DNA of 64,000 bases, taken from the NCBI RefSeq assembly GCF_004216695.1, contig NZ_SGXC01000002.1, positions 1,178,001-1,242,000 of the forward strand, in the 5' to 3' direction. This document shows, piece after piece, positions 24,118 through 33,091 of this stretch (positions are counted from its first letter, which is position 1; each line of letters starts with the position of its first letter). The notes under the pieces are model-generated. The model was not told the DNA's origin and made no database searches. It worked only from the letters and a program-made list of their open reading frames with translations. The stretch comes from Pigmentiphaga kullae (lineage in GTDB: Bacteria; Pseudomonadota; Gammaproteobacteria; Burkholderiales; Burkholderiaceae_B). Both the position numbers and the translations under genes were made by a program.

Positions 24118-25485
24118 TCAGGGTGATCCGCCCGCGATCGCGGCCATCAGGTCTTCCACATGGACCAAGAGGCCGCGCGCCTGGCGCAGGGCCTGATACT
24201 GGTTCAACACCGCGGCCCAGCGCGGGGAATGCAGCAGATCGCTCCAGACCGCTTCCAGGTCCCGCGGATCCGCTTCACCCCTCTCCTCCAGCGCGCTGGC
24301 GAACGCCAGGCTGGCCGGCGCCGACAGGAGCTGCATGCGGCTGGCCGCGCCCAGCAGCCGTGGCTCGGGCTCGTCGGGCGCATCGCAGCAATACAGCACA
24401 GAACGCGCCAGGCCGGCTTCGTCGGCGGCCAGCGCGCGCAGCGATGATCCCCGCAAGCGCACCACGCCCTCGCCGGACTGGAACGGAAACGGATAAACGG
24501 TGCCCGCCTCGGCGTGCGCCAGCAAGCGCACACCGCGCTGCAACCGCGGCAGGTCGGTCGCCGCGGCCTCGATGGAAGCCTTGGCTTCGACCAGTAGACA
24601 GACGTCCCAGGCCGGCTCGCCCTCCACGTCCGGCGCGCGCCGCAGCAGGACCGCATCCCATTCGGTCTTGGCGTGCGCGTGGCTGGCGGGTATCGAAGAC
24701 GGCACAAGCATCGACGTCACCACCCGGTAGGCCGTGCCGCCCTCCTCCCTGTCCAGGCGTTCGGCCAACGCGCCGAGCGCCCGGGCTGCCGCGGCCTCGA
24801 CGGCCTTGCCGCGTTTGCGTGAAACGCCTCCTTGCGCGGCTGCCTCGGCGCTTCCCGGGCGCGGCCCATGCCGATCCCGGAGCGCCTGGTAGCGGCGCAC
24901 GGCTTCATCCGAGCCCAAGGCATCGAGGCGTTGCAGGCGGACCAGCGCGGGGTTGTCCAGCAATCTGGCCAGGCCGATCTGAAGCGGCGAGCCGCTGGCG
25001 ATCTCCGGCATGGCCCGCAGGCGCGGCAGGCCCATCTGGACGTCGCGCCAGGACTGCCGGGCAGCGGCGGCGCGCCATTGCGCCAGGGCTTGCCGCGCGG
25101 GCCCGTCGGGCATGCGCTGCAGCCTGGCCGGATGGGCCACGGCATCGACCGCCGCCCGGACCTGTCGGCGATCCTGGCCGGCCCGCGCGAACAGCGAGGC
25201 GTATTCGCGCACGTGCGCATGCCGGTGCTCGATCACCATGGCCTGGATGACCGGGTCGCCGGCCGCCGGGCGCATCGCTTCGCGGATCAGACCCGCAAGG
25301 GCCTCGGTGAAAGCCCCCGCCAGCTTCGCGTCCGGTTCGCCCCCATCGGCGATCGTCTGGCGGGCCTGCTCGATAACCAGCGCGAGCGACGTCGACGGGT
25401 TGGCGGTACGCGCTCCTGGAAGCGGACGAGCGTCCGCCGGCAGGCGATAGCGGCGAACCACGCCTTTCAGGAGGTCGTCGAGCAT
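24118..25485 (-). CDS. Uncharacterised 455-residue protein with PD-(D/E)XK-like motif
   Basis: I do not recognise a named family. The N-terminal 230 residues are helical and rich in Ala/Arg. Around residues 275-310 the sequence reads KTEWDAVLLRR, then CLLVEAKASIE. This D ... E-x-K layout on two hydrophobic strands matches the core of the PD-(D/E)XK nuclease fold. The C-terminal 130 residues are again helical. The ATG lies 11 bp after the stop of the DUF1090 gene in the same direction, so the two are probably an operon. The nuclease reading is an inference from a short motif. Confidence 0.7.
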   Translation of the reverse strand: MLDDLLKGVVRRYRLPADARPLPGARTANPSTSLALVIEQARQTIADGGEPDAKLAGAFTEALAGLIREAMRPAAGDPVIQAMVIEHRHAHVREYASLFARAGQDRRQVRAAVDAVAHPARLQRMPDGPARQALAQWRAAAARQSWRDVQMGLPRLRAMPEIASGSPLQIGLARLLDNPALVRLQRLDALGSDEAVRRYQALRDRHGPRPGSAEAAAQGGVSRKRGKAVEAAAARALGALAERLDREEGGTAYRVVTSMLVPSSIPASHAHAKTEWDAVLLRRAPDVEGEPAWDVCLLVEAKASIEAAATDLPRLQRGVRLLAHAEAGTVYPFPFQSGEGVVRLRGSSLRALAADEAGLARSVLYCCDAPDEPEPRLLGAASRMQLLSAPASLAFASALEERGEADPRDLEAVWSDLLHSPRWAAVLNQYQALRQARGLLVHVEDLMAAIAGGSP

Positions 25486-25496
25486 CCGGTCTGCGC

Positions 25497-25880
25497 TCAG
25501 TTGACCAATTCTTTCTGCGTCCGCGCCAGTTCATCCCGGGCTTCCCGCAGCTTGGCTTCGCGCTTGGCGATCTTGCCGGCATCCTTACCTTCGCTCCTGG
25601 CCTCGCGCAGTTCGCGTTCGCGCTCGGCAAGCTTCTGGCGCGCCTGGGCAACATCCTTTTCGCGGGCCCGGCGTATCGATTCCGGCGTGCAATGCGCTTC
25701 CTGTTCGCGCAAGGCCCGGTTCAGCCCGGCGACCCGATTGTCGTTGCCGTGCTGTCTGGCCTGCTCGATCTGCCTGAGGATGTCCGCGCGCTTCTGCACG
25801 CAGGGATCGGCGGCGTCCGGCGCGGCAACGGACACGGTGGCACCGCAAGACAGGAGCAGCAGGATGGCGAGTCGTTTCAT
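25497..25880 (-). CDS. DUF1090 (YqjC-like) periplasmic coiled-coil protein
   Basis: The 127-residue protein has a signal peptide (MKRLAILLLLSCGATVSVAA, cut near 20) and two conserved cysteines, in DPCVQKRADI and EAHCTPESI. The rest is a long charged coiled coil (REKDVAQARQKLAERERELREA, given as the pattern of heptads) ending in KELVN. This matches the DUF1090 family of small periplasmic proteins, whose role is not established. It precedes the unknown gene at 24118. Confidence 0.88.
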   Translation of the reverse strand: MKRLAILLLLSCGATVSVAAPDAADPCVQKRADILRQIEQARQHGNDNRVAGLNRALREQEAHCTPESIRRAREKDVAQARQKLAERERELREARSEGKDAGKIAKREAKLREARDELARTQKELVN

Positions 25881-25991
25881 GGGCGGTTTTCCGTTGTTGG
25901 CTTTCCAGACCGCACCTTACCGCGCCGCCGCCCGGAAAGGCCAGGCCATTGCGGCGCCGGAGCCTGCCCGGTCCAGCCCTACAATCTGCCC

Positions 25992-26813
25992 GTGAACACC
26001 GCCCCCTCGCCCAAATCCCGCCCGCCTCGGCCCGGCGTCAAGTCGGCCGACCGCGTCCTCGACATCCTGGAACTGCTGGCCAGCACCGGACGCGCCATGA
26101 CGCACGCCGAGATCTCGCGGCGGACCGGCGTGCCGAAAAGCAGCCTGACCGCGCTGCTGCACAACCTCGTCGGCCGGGGCTACATCGAGCAATTGCAGGA
26201 TACGCAGCAGTTCCAGCTGGGCGAAGGCGCCTACGCGCTGGCCCGGCGCGGCGCGCACAACCGCGACCTGCTGCGCGCCAGCGGACCGTGGCTGCAGCGG
26301 CTCATGCTCGACACCGGCGAATCGGCCGGCCTGAGCGTGCTGCGCAACGACATGGCCGAGCGCATCGCATCGGCCCAGTCGCCCAACGCGGTGCTGTACT
26401 CCGTGCACGTGGGCGTCATGCAGCCGCTGTACGCCAGCTCGGCGGGCAAGGTGCTGCTGGCGTGGCTGCCGCCGGCCGAACGCGAAGCCTATCTCCAGCG
26501 CGTCAAGCTGCGGCCGCGCACCGAACAGACGATACGCTCCACGGCGGTCCTGCGGCGGCAACTGAATCAGATCCGGGAAGAAGGCGTGGCCTGGTCCTTC
26601 AGCGAATTCACGGTCGGCATCGTCGGCCTGGCCGTGCCCGTGCTGGACGTCCACGGCCGCGTGCTGGCCGCCGTCGGCCTGGCCCTGCCGGCCAGCCGGC
26701 TGGACGACGCGCGCAAGCTGAAACTGGAGCAGGCCTTGCGCGCCGCCGCCGCGGAAATCGCCGTGGCGGCGGACCGCGCCCCGCCGCTCGATGCGAAAAG
26801 TGTTCACATATGA
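25992..26813 (+). CDS. IclR-family transcriptional regulator
   Basis: The 273-residue product most likely starts at the GTG at 25992 (VNTAPSPKS), since no in-frame ATG occurs before the HTH. The winged helix covers about residues 15-75 (SADRVLDILELLASTG, MTHAEISRRTGVPKSSLTALL). The effector domain has SAGLSVLRNDMAERI, YASSAGKVLLAWL and LAVPVLDVHGRVLAAVGLALP. It is 87 bp upstream of and parallel to the FAD-oxidoreductase/Bug cluster, which it probably controls. Confidence 0.9.
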   Translation: MNTAPSPKSRPPRPGVKSADRVLDILELLASTGRAMTHAEISRRTGVPKSSLTALLHNLVGRGYIEQLQDTQQFQLGEGAYALARRGAHNRDLLRASGPWLQRLMLDTGESAGLSVLRNDMAERIASAQSPNAVLYSVHVGVMQPLYASSAGKVLLAWLPPAEREAYLQRVKLRPRTEQTIRSTAVLRRQLNQIREEGVAWSFSEFTVGIVGLAVPVLDVHGRVLAAVGLALPASRLDDARKLKLEQALRAAAAEIAVAADRAPPLDAKSVHI

Positions 26814-26900
26814 GAACACCGGCTGGCGGCACGCGATACCGAGGGCGACACTGCGTGGCATGAACAGGAGGCACCCGCACAGGGTGCCCGGGAGACATGC

Positions 26901-28250
26901 ATGCAGCCATCGGACACCATCCAGGAAACCCTGAACACGCCCGTCACGGGCCGTTATGACGTCATCGTCGTGGGCGGCGGCGCCTCCGGCACCGTGGCCG
27001 CCATCGCCGCGGCCCGCACCGGCGCACGCACACTGCTGGTCGAGCGCGGCGGCTGCCTGGGCGGCGCCGCCACCGCCAACCTCGTGGCCCAGTGGGTGGC
27101 GTTCTTCCATGGCGAGACGCGCGTGGTGGGCGGCATTCCTTTCGAACTGGCCGAACGCGTGCAGGCCGCCGGCGGCTCGGACGGCTTCCACCGCTACGTG
27201 ATGGGCGAGGCCGCCGGCACGCCGTTCCCGCTGCGCGTGCTGCCCTTCAATCCCGAGACGGTGAAATGGGTGCTGGACGGCTCGGTGAACGAAGCGGGCG
27301 TGGAAGTGCTGCTGCACACGACCTTCGCGCGCGCGCTGGTGCGGGACGGCGCCATGGCCGGGGTAACGGTCGAGACCGTCCAGGGCCGCCTGGCCCTGCT
27401 CGCACCCGTGGTGGTGGACGCCTCGGGCGATGCGCTGGTATGCGCCAGCGCCGGGGTCCCGTTCCAGGACGACGGCGGCGAGCGCCAACCCTGCACGCTG
27501 TCCTTCCGGCTGTCCAACGTGGACGTGGCGCGCTTTCGCGCGGTGCCCTCCGACCAGCGCCGCGCCCTGGTGCTGGGCGGCCTGCGGCGCGGCGAACTGT
27601 TCTGGGAAAGCCTGTCCTTCGTCAGCACGCCGGGCGGCACCGACGCCATCTGCCTGATGAGCCGCATCCAGGACATCGACGCGCTGGATGCCCGCGACGC
27701 CTCGCGCGCCGAGCGGGAAGGCCGCCGGCAAATCGCCAGCATCGTCGGTTTCCTGCGGCGCGAGATCCCCGGCTTCGAGAACGCCATCCTGGCCGACGTC
27801 GCCGAACGCGTGGGCGTGCGCGAGACGCGCCGCATCCGGGGCCGCCACACGCTGAGCGAAGAAGACATCATGCAGGCCCGAAGCTTCGAGGATTCCATCG
27901 CCCTGGGCGCCGGCCCCATGGACCGCCACCAGCCCGGCGGCACCGGCATCCGCCTGTACGCGCCGCCCCAGCCCTTCGAAATACCGCTGCGCGCGCTGCT
28001 GCCCGTGGACGTGGAAGGCCTGCTGGTATGCGGCCGCACATTGAGCGCGACCCGCGAAGCCATGGCCGGCGCACGCCATATGGCGACATCCATGGCGATG
28101 GGGCAGGCGGTCGGCACGCTGGGCGCCATCGCGGCAGCCGGCGGCCGCCGCCCCGCCAACGTTCCGGCCTCGGAAGTGCAACAGCGCCTGGCACAAGCCC
28201 ATGCCCTGTTCCGCCGCGAACAGGTTGCCCCCCAAGGCCAGCCCGCCTGA
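26901..28250 (+). CDS. FAD-dependent oxidoreductase (FAD_oxidored/GidA-like Rossmann type)
   Basis: The 449-residue protein has an N-terminal ADP-binding fold at about residues 17-50 (YDVIVVGGGASGTVAAIAAARTG, in two pieces; then LLVERGGCLGG). It has a mid-protein VVVDASGDALV strand and a C-terminal GLLVCGRTLSATREAMAGARHMAT segment. These belong to the PF12831-like group, often annotated as dehydrogenases of unknown substrate. It is a close paralogue of the protein encoded at 30694, sharing ETLNTPV before the FAD motif. It starts the cluster 87 bp after the IclR gene. Confidence 0.88.
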   Translation: MQPSDTIQETLNTPVTGRYDVIVVGGGASGTVAAIAAARTGARTLLVERGGCLGGAATANLVAQWVAFFHGETRVVGGIPFELAERVQAAGGSDGFHRYVMGEAAGTPFPLRVLPFNPETVKWVLDGSVNEAGVEVLLHTTFARALVRDGAMAGVTVETVQGRLALLAPVVVDASGDALVCASAGVPFQDDGGERQPCTLSFRLSNVDVARFRAVPSDQRRALVLGGLRRGELFWESLSFVSTPGGTDAICLMSRIQDIDALDARDASRAEREGRRQIASIVGFLRREIPGFENAILADVAERVGVRETRRIRGRHTLSEEDIMQARSFEDSIALGAGPMDRHQPGGTGIRLYAPPQPFEIPLRALLPVDVEGLLVCGRTLSATREAMAGARHMATSMAMGQAVGTLGAIAAAGGRRPANVPASEVQQRLAQAHALFRREQVAPQGQPA

Positions 28251-28269
28251 GATTTCCCTGGAGACACCC

Positions 28270-29235
28270 ATGAAAAGAACACGACAAACCACCGCCTGCC
28301 TCGCCCTGCTGGCCACCGCCAGCGTGGCGGCCGCCCAGGAGTGGCCCAGCCGCGCCACCACGGTCATCAATCCTTTCAGCGCCGGCACGACCACCGATAC
28401 CGTGGCGCGCGTCGTCGCCGAAGGCTTGCAGAAGAAATTCGGCACGCCCTTCATCGTCGACTCCCGGCCCGGCGCCGGCGGCATGATAGGCACCACGCTG
28501 GTGGCCCGCGCCCATCCGGACGGCAGCACCTTCGGTGTCAGCATCGCCGGCCCGCTGGTGCACAACCCCCTGCTCTACAAGCGCATGGCCTACGACCCGG
28601 CCAAGGACCTCACGCCGCTGACGCTGGGCGTGCATCAGCCCTGCCTGTTGATCGCCTCCAGGGAGCTGGGCGTCAAGACGCTGCCCGGACTCGTCGACGC
28701 CCTGAAGAAGCATCCCGGCAAGTACAACTACTCGTACGTGGGCAACGGTTCGCTGGGCCACCTGGTCATGACGCTGCTCGCCAACAAGAGCGGCACGCAG
28801 ATCGTGCCCGTGATGTACGCCGGCGCGGTTCAGGCCACCACCGCCGTGATGACCAACGAAGTGCAGATGGGCTGCCTGCCCGCGCAGGCCACGATGGCCC
28901 AGGTGCGCGGCGACAAGGTGGTGCCGATCGCCGTCTCCACCGCCGAGCGCGCGGCGCTGCTGCCCGAGGTGCCGGCCCTGCGCGAGTTCTACCCGGACAT
29001 CGTCGGCAGCGCCTGGATGGGGTTCGTCGCGCCTGGCGGCATGTCCCCCGCGCTGGCCGGACGCATCAGCGCGGCGATCGGCGAGGTGCTGCGCCAACCG
29101 CAGGTGGTGGAACTGCTGCGCCAGCAACTGATGGAGCCCGCGCCCGGCACGCCCGCGCAATTCAAGGCCTTCATGCAGGAAGAACTGGCGCGCTGGAAAC
29201 CGGTGATCGTGGACAACAAGATCACCGCCGAATAA
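28270..29235 (+). CDS. Bug-type (TTT family) solute-binding protein
   Basis: The 321-residue protein starts at the ATG at 28270, after a CTGGAGA ribosome site, and has a signal peptide ending SVAAAQEWP. The family markers are INPFSAGTTTDTVARVVAEGL, SRPGAGGMIGTTLVARAHPDG and the late FVAPGGMSPALAGRI. It is sandwiched between two FAD-oxidoreductase genes, 19 bp after the first, so it probably imports their substrate or senses it. Confidence 0.92.
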   Translation: MKRTRQTTACLALLATASVAAAQEWPSRATTVINPFSAGTTTDTVARVVAEGLQKKFGTPFIVDSRPGAGGMIGTTLVARAHPDGSTFGVSIAGPLVHNPLLYKRMAYDPAKDLTPLTLGVHQPCLLIASRELGVKTLPGLVDALKKHPGKYNYSYVGNGSLGHLVMTLLANKSGTQIVPVMYAGAVQATTAVMTNEVQMGCLPAQATMAQVRGDKVVPIAVSTAERAALLPEVPALREFYPDIVGSAWMGFVAPGGMSPALAGRISAAIGEVLRQPQVVELLRQQLMEPAPGTPAQFKAFMQEELARWKPVIVDNKITAE

Positions 29236-29253
29236 TCCTGGGGAGAACCTGAG

Positions 29254-30675
29254 TTGAACAGCAGTAGCAGCATCGAGCCCCTGGGCCGCACGGCCCGGGG
29301 CGTGCCGGTCATCGAGGACGCGGACGTCGTCGTCATCGGCGCGGGTCCCGGCGGCTTCGCGGCGGCGCTGCGCGCGCGCCGCGAGGGTTGCAGCGTGGTC
29401 CTGGTCGAGAAATTCGACATGCCCGGCGGCGTCCATACTTCCGGGCTCCAGGGCGCCGCCAACACGGGCGTCGGCGGCATCCATACCGAGTTGATGGAAC
29501 GCTTCGCCACGGAAGGCGCCATCTACACCGCCACCGAAAAGGAACTGCCCGACTGGGCCGGCAACGCGCTGTCCCACTACGACCACTACCTGAAACCGGG
29601 TTCGCCCTTCCGCCGCTCCTCCTTCAACCCGGATGCCGCCGGCAACATCATGCTGCGAATGCTGGACGAAGCCGGCGTGCGGGCCATCTACGGCGCCGCC
29701 TTCGTCGACGTCGAGATGCAGCCCGACGGCGGCCAGCGCCGCATCACCCACGCCATCATCGAGACCGTGCAGGGCCGCCAGGCCATACGCGGCCGCGTCT
29801 TCATCGAAGGCAGCGGCACGGCCGAAGTGGTAGCGCGCGCCGGCGCCCCTTTCGTGCGCGGCGGCGGACGCCAGCCCGAAACCGTGGCCAGGGATGAGCA
29901 GGAGCGCCCCATACCCGGCGGACTGCTGTGGATCATGAGCGGCATCGATTTCGCGCAGACCGCCGCCTACCAGCGGCGCGAGAACGATCCCGCCCTGAGC
30001 AAGCTGATCAACGCGGCGCGCGCGGCCGGCGACATTCCGCCCGCACTCTACCGCCCCCGCCTGGCCGACCAGGGCGTCTACGGCGACCACTACATCGGCC
30101 ATCCGACCGTGGACATGAGCCCCATCCAGGGCCCCGGCACCTTCATCCTGTGGCAGAACGTACCCTACGAATGGGCGCTGCACATGGACGAAGACACCGA
30201 GCATGCCTCGCGCGCCAAGCGGGAACTACGCCGGCTGATCGACGCCGAGGCTGCCTTCCTGCGCAAATACGTGCCGGGCTTCCAGGACGCCTTCATTTCC
30301 CACGTCGGCCGCTACGTGGGCGTGCGGGACGGCCGCCATCCCATCGGCGAATACGTCTTCTCCATCGACGACGCGCGCGAGCAGCGGCGCTTTCCCGACG
30401 CCGTGACGCGTCCCATGACCAAGACCTTCTTCTGGGACCAGTACGCGAAGTACAGCTTCGAGGTGCCTTACCGCTGCTTCCTGCCCAAGGAAGTCGACAA
30501 CCTGCTGCTGACCGGCGCCTCGCTGTCCTTCACCTTCGAGACCATCTTCATGGTCATGCGCAACTTCCCCTGGTGCTGCCAGACCGGCGAGGTGGCCGGC
30601 CACGCCGCCGCGCGCGCCATCCGCGAAGGCACGAGCCCCAAGCAGCTTCGCTGGACCGAACCGCTGCCCTTCTGA
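29254..30675 (+). CDS. FAD-dependent oxidoreductase, divergent member of the tandem set
   Basis: The 473-residue product begins at TTG (29254) with GGGGAG upstream; no better start is seen. The FAD motif is ADVVVIGAGPGGFAAALRARREG, followed by VVLVEKFDMPGGVHTSG. Later parts are FIEGSGTAEVVARAGA and the YRCFLPKEVDNLLLTGASLS region. It is related to but clearly different from the two paralogues on either side, for example lacking their SFCSTPG segment. The substrate is unknown. Confidence 0.87.
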   Translation: MNSSSSIEPLGRTARGVPVIEDADVVVIGAGPGGFAAALRARREGCSVVLVEKFDMPGGVHTSGLQGAANTGVGGIHTELMERFATEGAIYTATEKELPDWAGNALSHYDHYLKPGSPFRRSSFNPDAAGNIMLRMLDEAGVRAIYGAAFVDVEMQPDGGQRRITHAIIETVQGRQAIRGRVFIEGSGTAEVVARAGAPFVRGGGRQPETVARDEQERPIPGGLLWIMSGIDFAQTAAYQRRENDPALSKLINAARAAGDIPPALYRPRLADQGVYGDHYIGHPTVDMSPIQGPGTFILWQNVPYEWALHMDEDTEHASRAKRELRRLIDAEAAFLRKYVPGFQDAFISHVGRYVGVRDGRHPIGEYVFSIDDAREQRRFPDAVTRPMTKTFFWDQYAKYSFEVPYRCFLPKEVDNLLLTGASLSFTFETIFMVMRNFPWCCQTGEVAGHAAARAIREGTSPKQLRWTEPLPF

Positions 30676-30693
30676 TCCGCAAGGAGACACGAC

Positions 30694-32073
30694 ATGAATG
30701 CTTCGGTCATTACCGAAACCCTGAACACGCCCGTACTCGACCATTACGACGTCATCGTCGCGGGCGGCGGCGCCTCCGGCCTGATCGCCGCCGTCGCGGC
30801 GGCCCGCGGCGGCGCCCGCGTCGCGCTGGTCGAACGCGCCGGCTGCCTGGGCGGCACCGCGACTTCCGGCATGGTCGCGCAGTACATCGGCCTGTTCAAC
30901 GGCACGGTGCGCTGCGTGGGCGGCATGGGCTTCGAACTCACCCGGCGCATCGAGGCCGCCGGCGGCAGCGACGGCTTTCGCCGCTACACCCTGGCCGAGG
31001 CCAGCGCCAACCCCGTCACCATCACCAACTTCCCCTTCAACCCCGAAGTCGTCAAGATCGTCGCCGACGACATGGCGAGGGAGGCCGGCGTGGACGTGCT
31101 GCTGCACTCGCGCGTGGCCGGGCCGCTGATGGACGACAATCGCGTGGCCGGCCTGTTGCTGGAGAACGTCTCCGGCCGCCGTGCCCTGCGTTCCCGCATG
31201 CTGGTGGATGCCACCGGCGACGCCGTCATCGCCGCCGCGGCCGGCGTCCCCTGCGTGGGCGAAGAACCCGAACTGCGCGACAGACGCCAGCCCCTGACCC
31301 TGGTGTTTCGTATGTCCAATGTGGACGTGCGCGCCTTCCGCGCCATCCCCCGCGAACAAAAGCGCGCCATCGCCCTGGACGGATTGCAGCGCGGCCAGTT
31401 GGCCTGGGAAAGCCTGTCCTTCTGCAGCACGCCCGGCGACACCGACGCCATCTGCCTGATGAGCCGCATCCACGGCATCGATGCGCTGGACGGCGCGCAG
31501 TTGACACGGGCCGAACAGATCGGGCGGCAACAGATCAAGACCATCGTGCCCTTCCTGCGCGAGCACGTGCCCGGCTTCGAAAAATCCGTGCTAGCCGGCA
31601 TCGCCGAACGCGTCGGCATACGCGAAACGCGCCGCATCGTCGGCCGCCACATCCTGACGACCGAAGACATCGTCGGCGGCAAACGCTTTGCCGACGCCGT
31701 CGCCCTGGGCGCCGGTCCCATGGACCTGCACGAGGCCGGCGGCACCGGCGTCGACCTGTGGATGCCGCCTGCGCCTTTCGAGATCCCCCTGGCCTGCCTG
31801 CTGCCCGCATCCATCGAAGGCATCGTCGTCACCGGCCGGGCAATCTCCGCCACCCGCGAGGCCAACGGCGGCGCCCGCCACATGGGCACCGCCATGTGCC
31901 TGGGCCATGCCGCCGGCGCCTACGCCGCCCTGGCGGCCACGGGTCAGGCCACGCTGGAGAACCCCGCAGTCGACACACTGCGCCAGGTGCTCCGCAGCCA
32001 GGGCGCCTTGATATCGGCCGACGAGGCGGTGGCCAACGCGGAAGAAAACGCGGTCCAGGCACGCCCCGCCTGA
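30694..32073 (+). CDS. FAD-dependent oxidoreductase, paralogue of the 26901 product
   Basis: The 459-residue protein shares ETLNTPV, YDVIV-GGGASG, LVERAGCLGG, WESLSFCSTPG and MSRIHGIDALD with the protein at 26901, mostly with matching positions. This indicates gene duplication inside the cluster. The FAD-binding motif is at residues about 16-45 and the closing GIVVTGRAISATREANGGARHMGT segment at about 370-395. It starts after AAGGAGA and is 18 bp downstream of the previous gene, so all are co-transcribed. Confidence 0.88.
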   Translation: MNASVITETLNTPVLDHYDVIVAGGGASGLIAAVAAARGGARVALVERAGCLGGTATSGMVAQYIGLFNGTVRCVGGMGFELTRRIEAAGGSDGFRRYTLAEASANPVTITNFPFNPEVVKIVADDMAREAGVDVLLHSRVAGPLMDDNRVAGLLLENVSGRRALRSRMLVDATGDAVIAAAAGVPCVGEEPELRDRRQPLTLVFRMSNVDVRAFRAIPREQKRAIALDGLQRGQLAWESLSFCSTPGDTDAICLMSRIHGIDALDGAQLTRAEQIGRQQIKTIVPFLREHVPGFEKSVLAGIAERVGIRETRRIVGRHILTTEDIVGGKRFADAVALGAGPMDLHEAGGTGVDLWMPPAPFEIPLACLLPASIEGIVVTGRAISATREANGGARHMGTAMCLGHAAGAYAALAATGQATLENPAVDTLRQVLRSQGALISADEAVANAEENAVQARPA

Positions 32074-32097
32074 ACCAGATTGAAAAAGGAGACAACC

Positions 32098-33081
32098 ATG
32101 CACAACATCGTTCGACGCAAGACACTGGCCACGGCCGTGCTGATCGCCGTCATGGCCGGCACCGCCCTCCCTACGCTGGCCCAAGACTATCCCGCCAAAC
32201 CCCTTCGCCTGATCGTGCCCTTCCCCGCCGGCGGCCCCTCCGACACCACGGCCCGCTCCATCGCGGAAGGACTGGGCAAGGTCCTGGGACAACCCGTCGT
32301 GGTCGAGAACAAACCCGGCGCCGGCGCCATCATCGGCAGCGAAGTCGTGCTGGGCCAGCCCGCCGACGGCTACACCCTGCTGATGGCCAGCAACGTCATC
32401 TCCACCGGCAAGTGGCTCTACCCCTCCATGAACTTCGAGCCCGTGCGCGACTTCCGCGCCGTCGCCGGCGTGTTCCGCAGCCCGCACCAGGTGGCCGTGG
32501 CGCCGGATTTTCCGGGTAAGGGCATCCAGGACCTGATCGCCCTGGCCAAGCGCGAAGGCGGACGGATGAACTACGGCTCGGGCGGCTCCGGTACCATGCC
32601 GCACCTGGGCACGGAACGGTTCAAGCAGGTAACCGGGGTGGAGATGCAACACATTCCCTACCGGGGTTCGGCGCCGGCCAACGTCGCGCTGGTGGCGGGA
32701 GACGTGCCGGTGCACTTCGACATCGAGTTCTCGGTGCAGCCGCTGCTAAAGTCGGGACGGCTGCGGTCGCTGGGTGTCACGGCACTGAAGCGGTCCCCGC
32801 AATTCCCCGATGTGCCTACCCTGGATGAACAGGGTATCAAGGGCTTCGAGCTGTATTCGTGGTTCGGCATCGTGGCACGCACCGGTACCCCGGACAGCAT
32901 CGTTGCCAAGCTCAATCAGGCCATCAACCTGGTGATGGAAACGCCGGAATTCAAGCAGCGGCTGACGGCGCTGGGAGCGGAGAAAATCGGCGGACCGCCG
33001 GCCGCGTTCGAGAAGATGATCAAGGATGACTATCGGCTCTGGGGCGAGGTGATCCAGAAGGCCCATATCAAGATCGAGTAA
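32098..33081 (+). CDS. Bug-type (TTT family) solute-binding protein
   Basis: The 327-residue protein starts at the ATG behind AAAAAGGAG; a TTG 18 nt upstream is less likely. The signal peptide ends near LPTLAQDYP. Family markers include VPFPAGGPSDTTARSIAEGL, NKPGAGAIIGSEVVLGQPADGYTL and FGIVARTGTPDSIVAKL. It is the last gene of the IclR-linked cluster, 24 bp after the third oxidoreductase. This is the fourth Bug gene in the window. Confidence 0.93.
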   Translation: MHNIVRRKTLATAVLIAVMAGTALPTLAQDYPAKPLRLIVPFPAGGPSDTTARSIAEGLGKVLGQPVVVENKPGAGAIIGSEVVLGQPADGYTLLMASNVISTGKWLYPSMNFEPVRDFRAVAGVFRSPHQVAVAPDFPGKGIQDLIALAKREGGRMNYGSGGSGTMPHLGTERFKQVTGVEMQHIPYRGSAPANVALVAGDVPVHFDIEFSVQPLLKSGRLRSLGVTALKRSPQFPDVPTLDEQGIKGFELYSWFGIVARTGTPDSIVAKLNQAINLVMETPEFKQRLTALGAEKIGGPPAAFEKMIKDDYRLWGEVIQKAHIKIE

Positions 33082-33091
33082 GCCAGCGGCA

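Noticed and set aside
25917-28565. An 882-codon open frame antisense to the IclR and FAD-oxidoreductase genes
   Set aside because: It runs across several convincing sense genes and their spacers and has low-complexity composition. It is a GC artefact.
27868-30204. A 778-codon open frame antisense to the Bug and second FAD-oxidoreductase genes
   Set aside because: Same reason: no motif, and it crosses gene boundaries.
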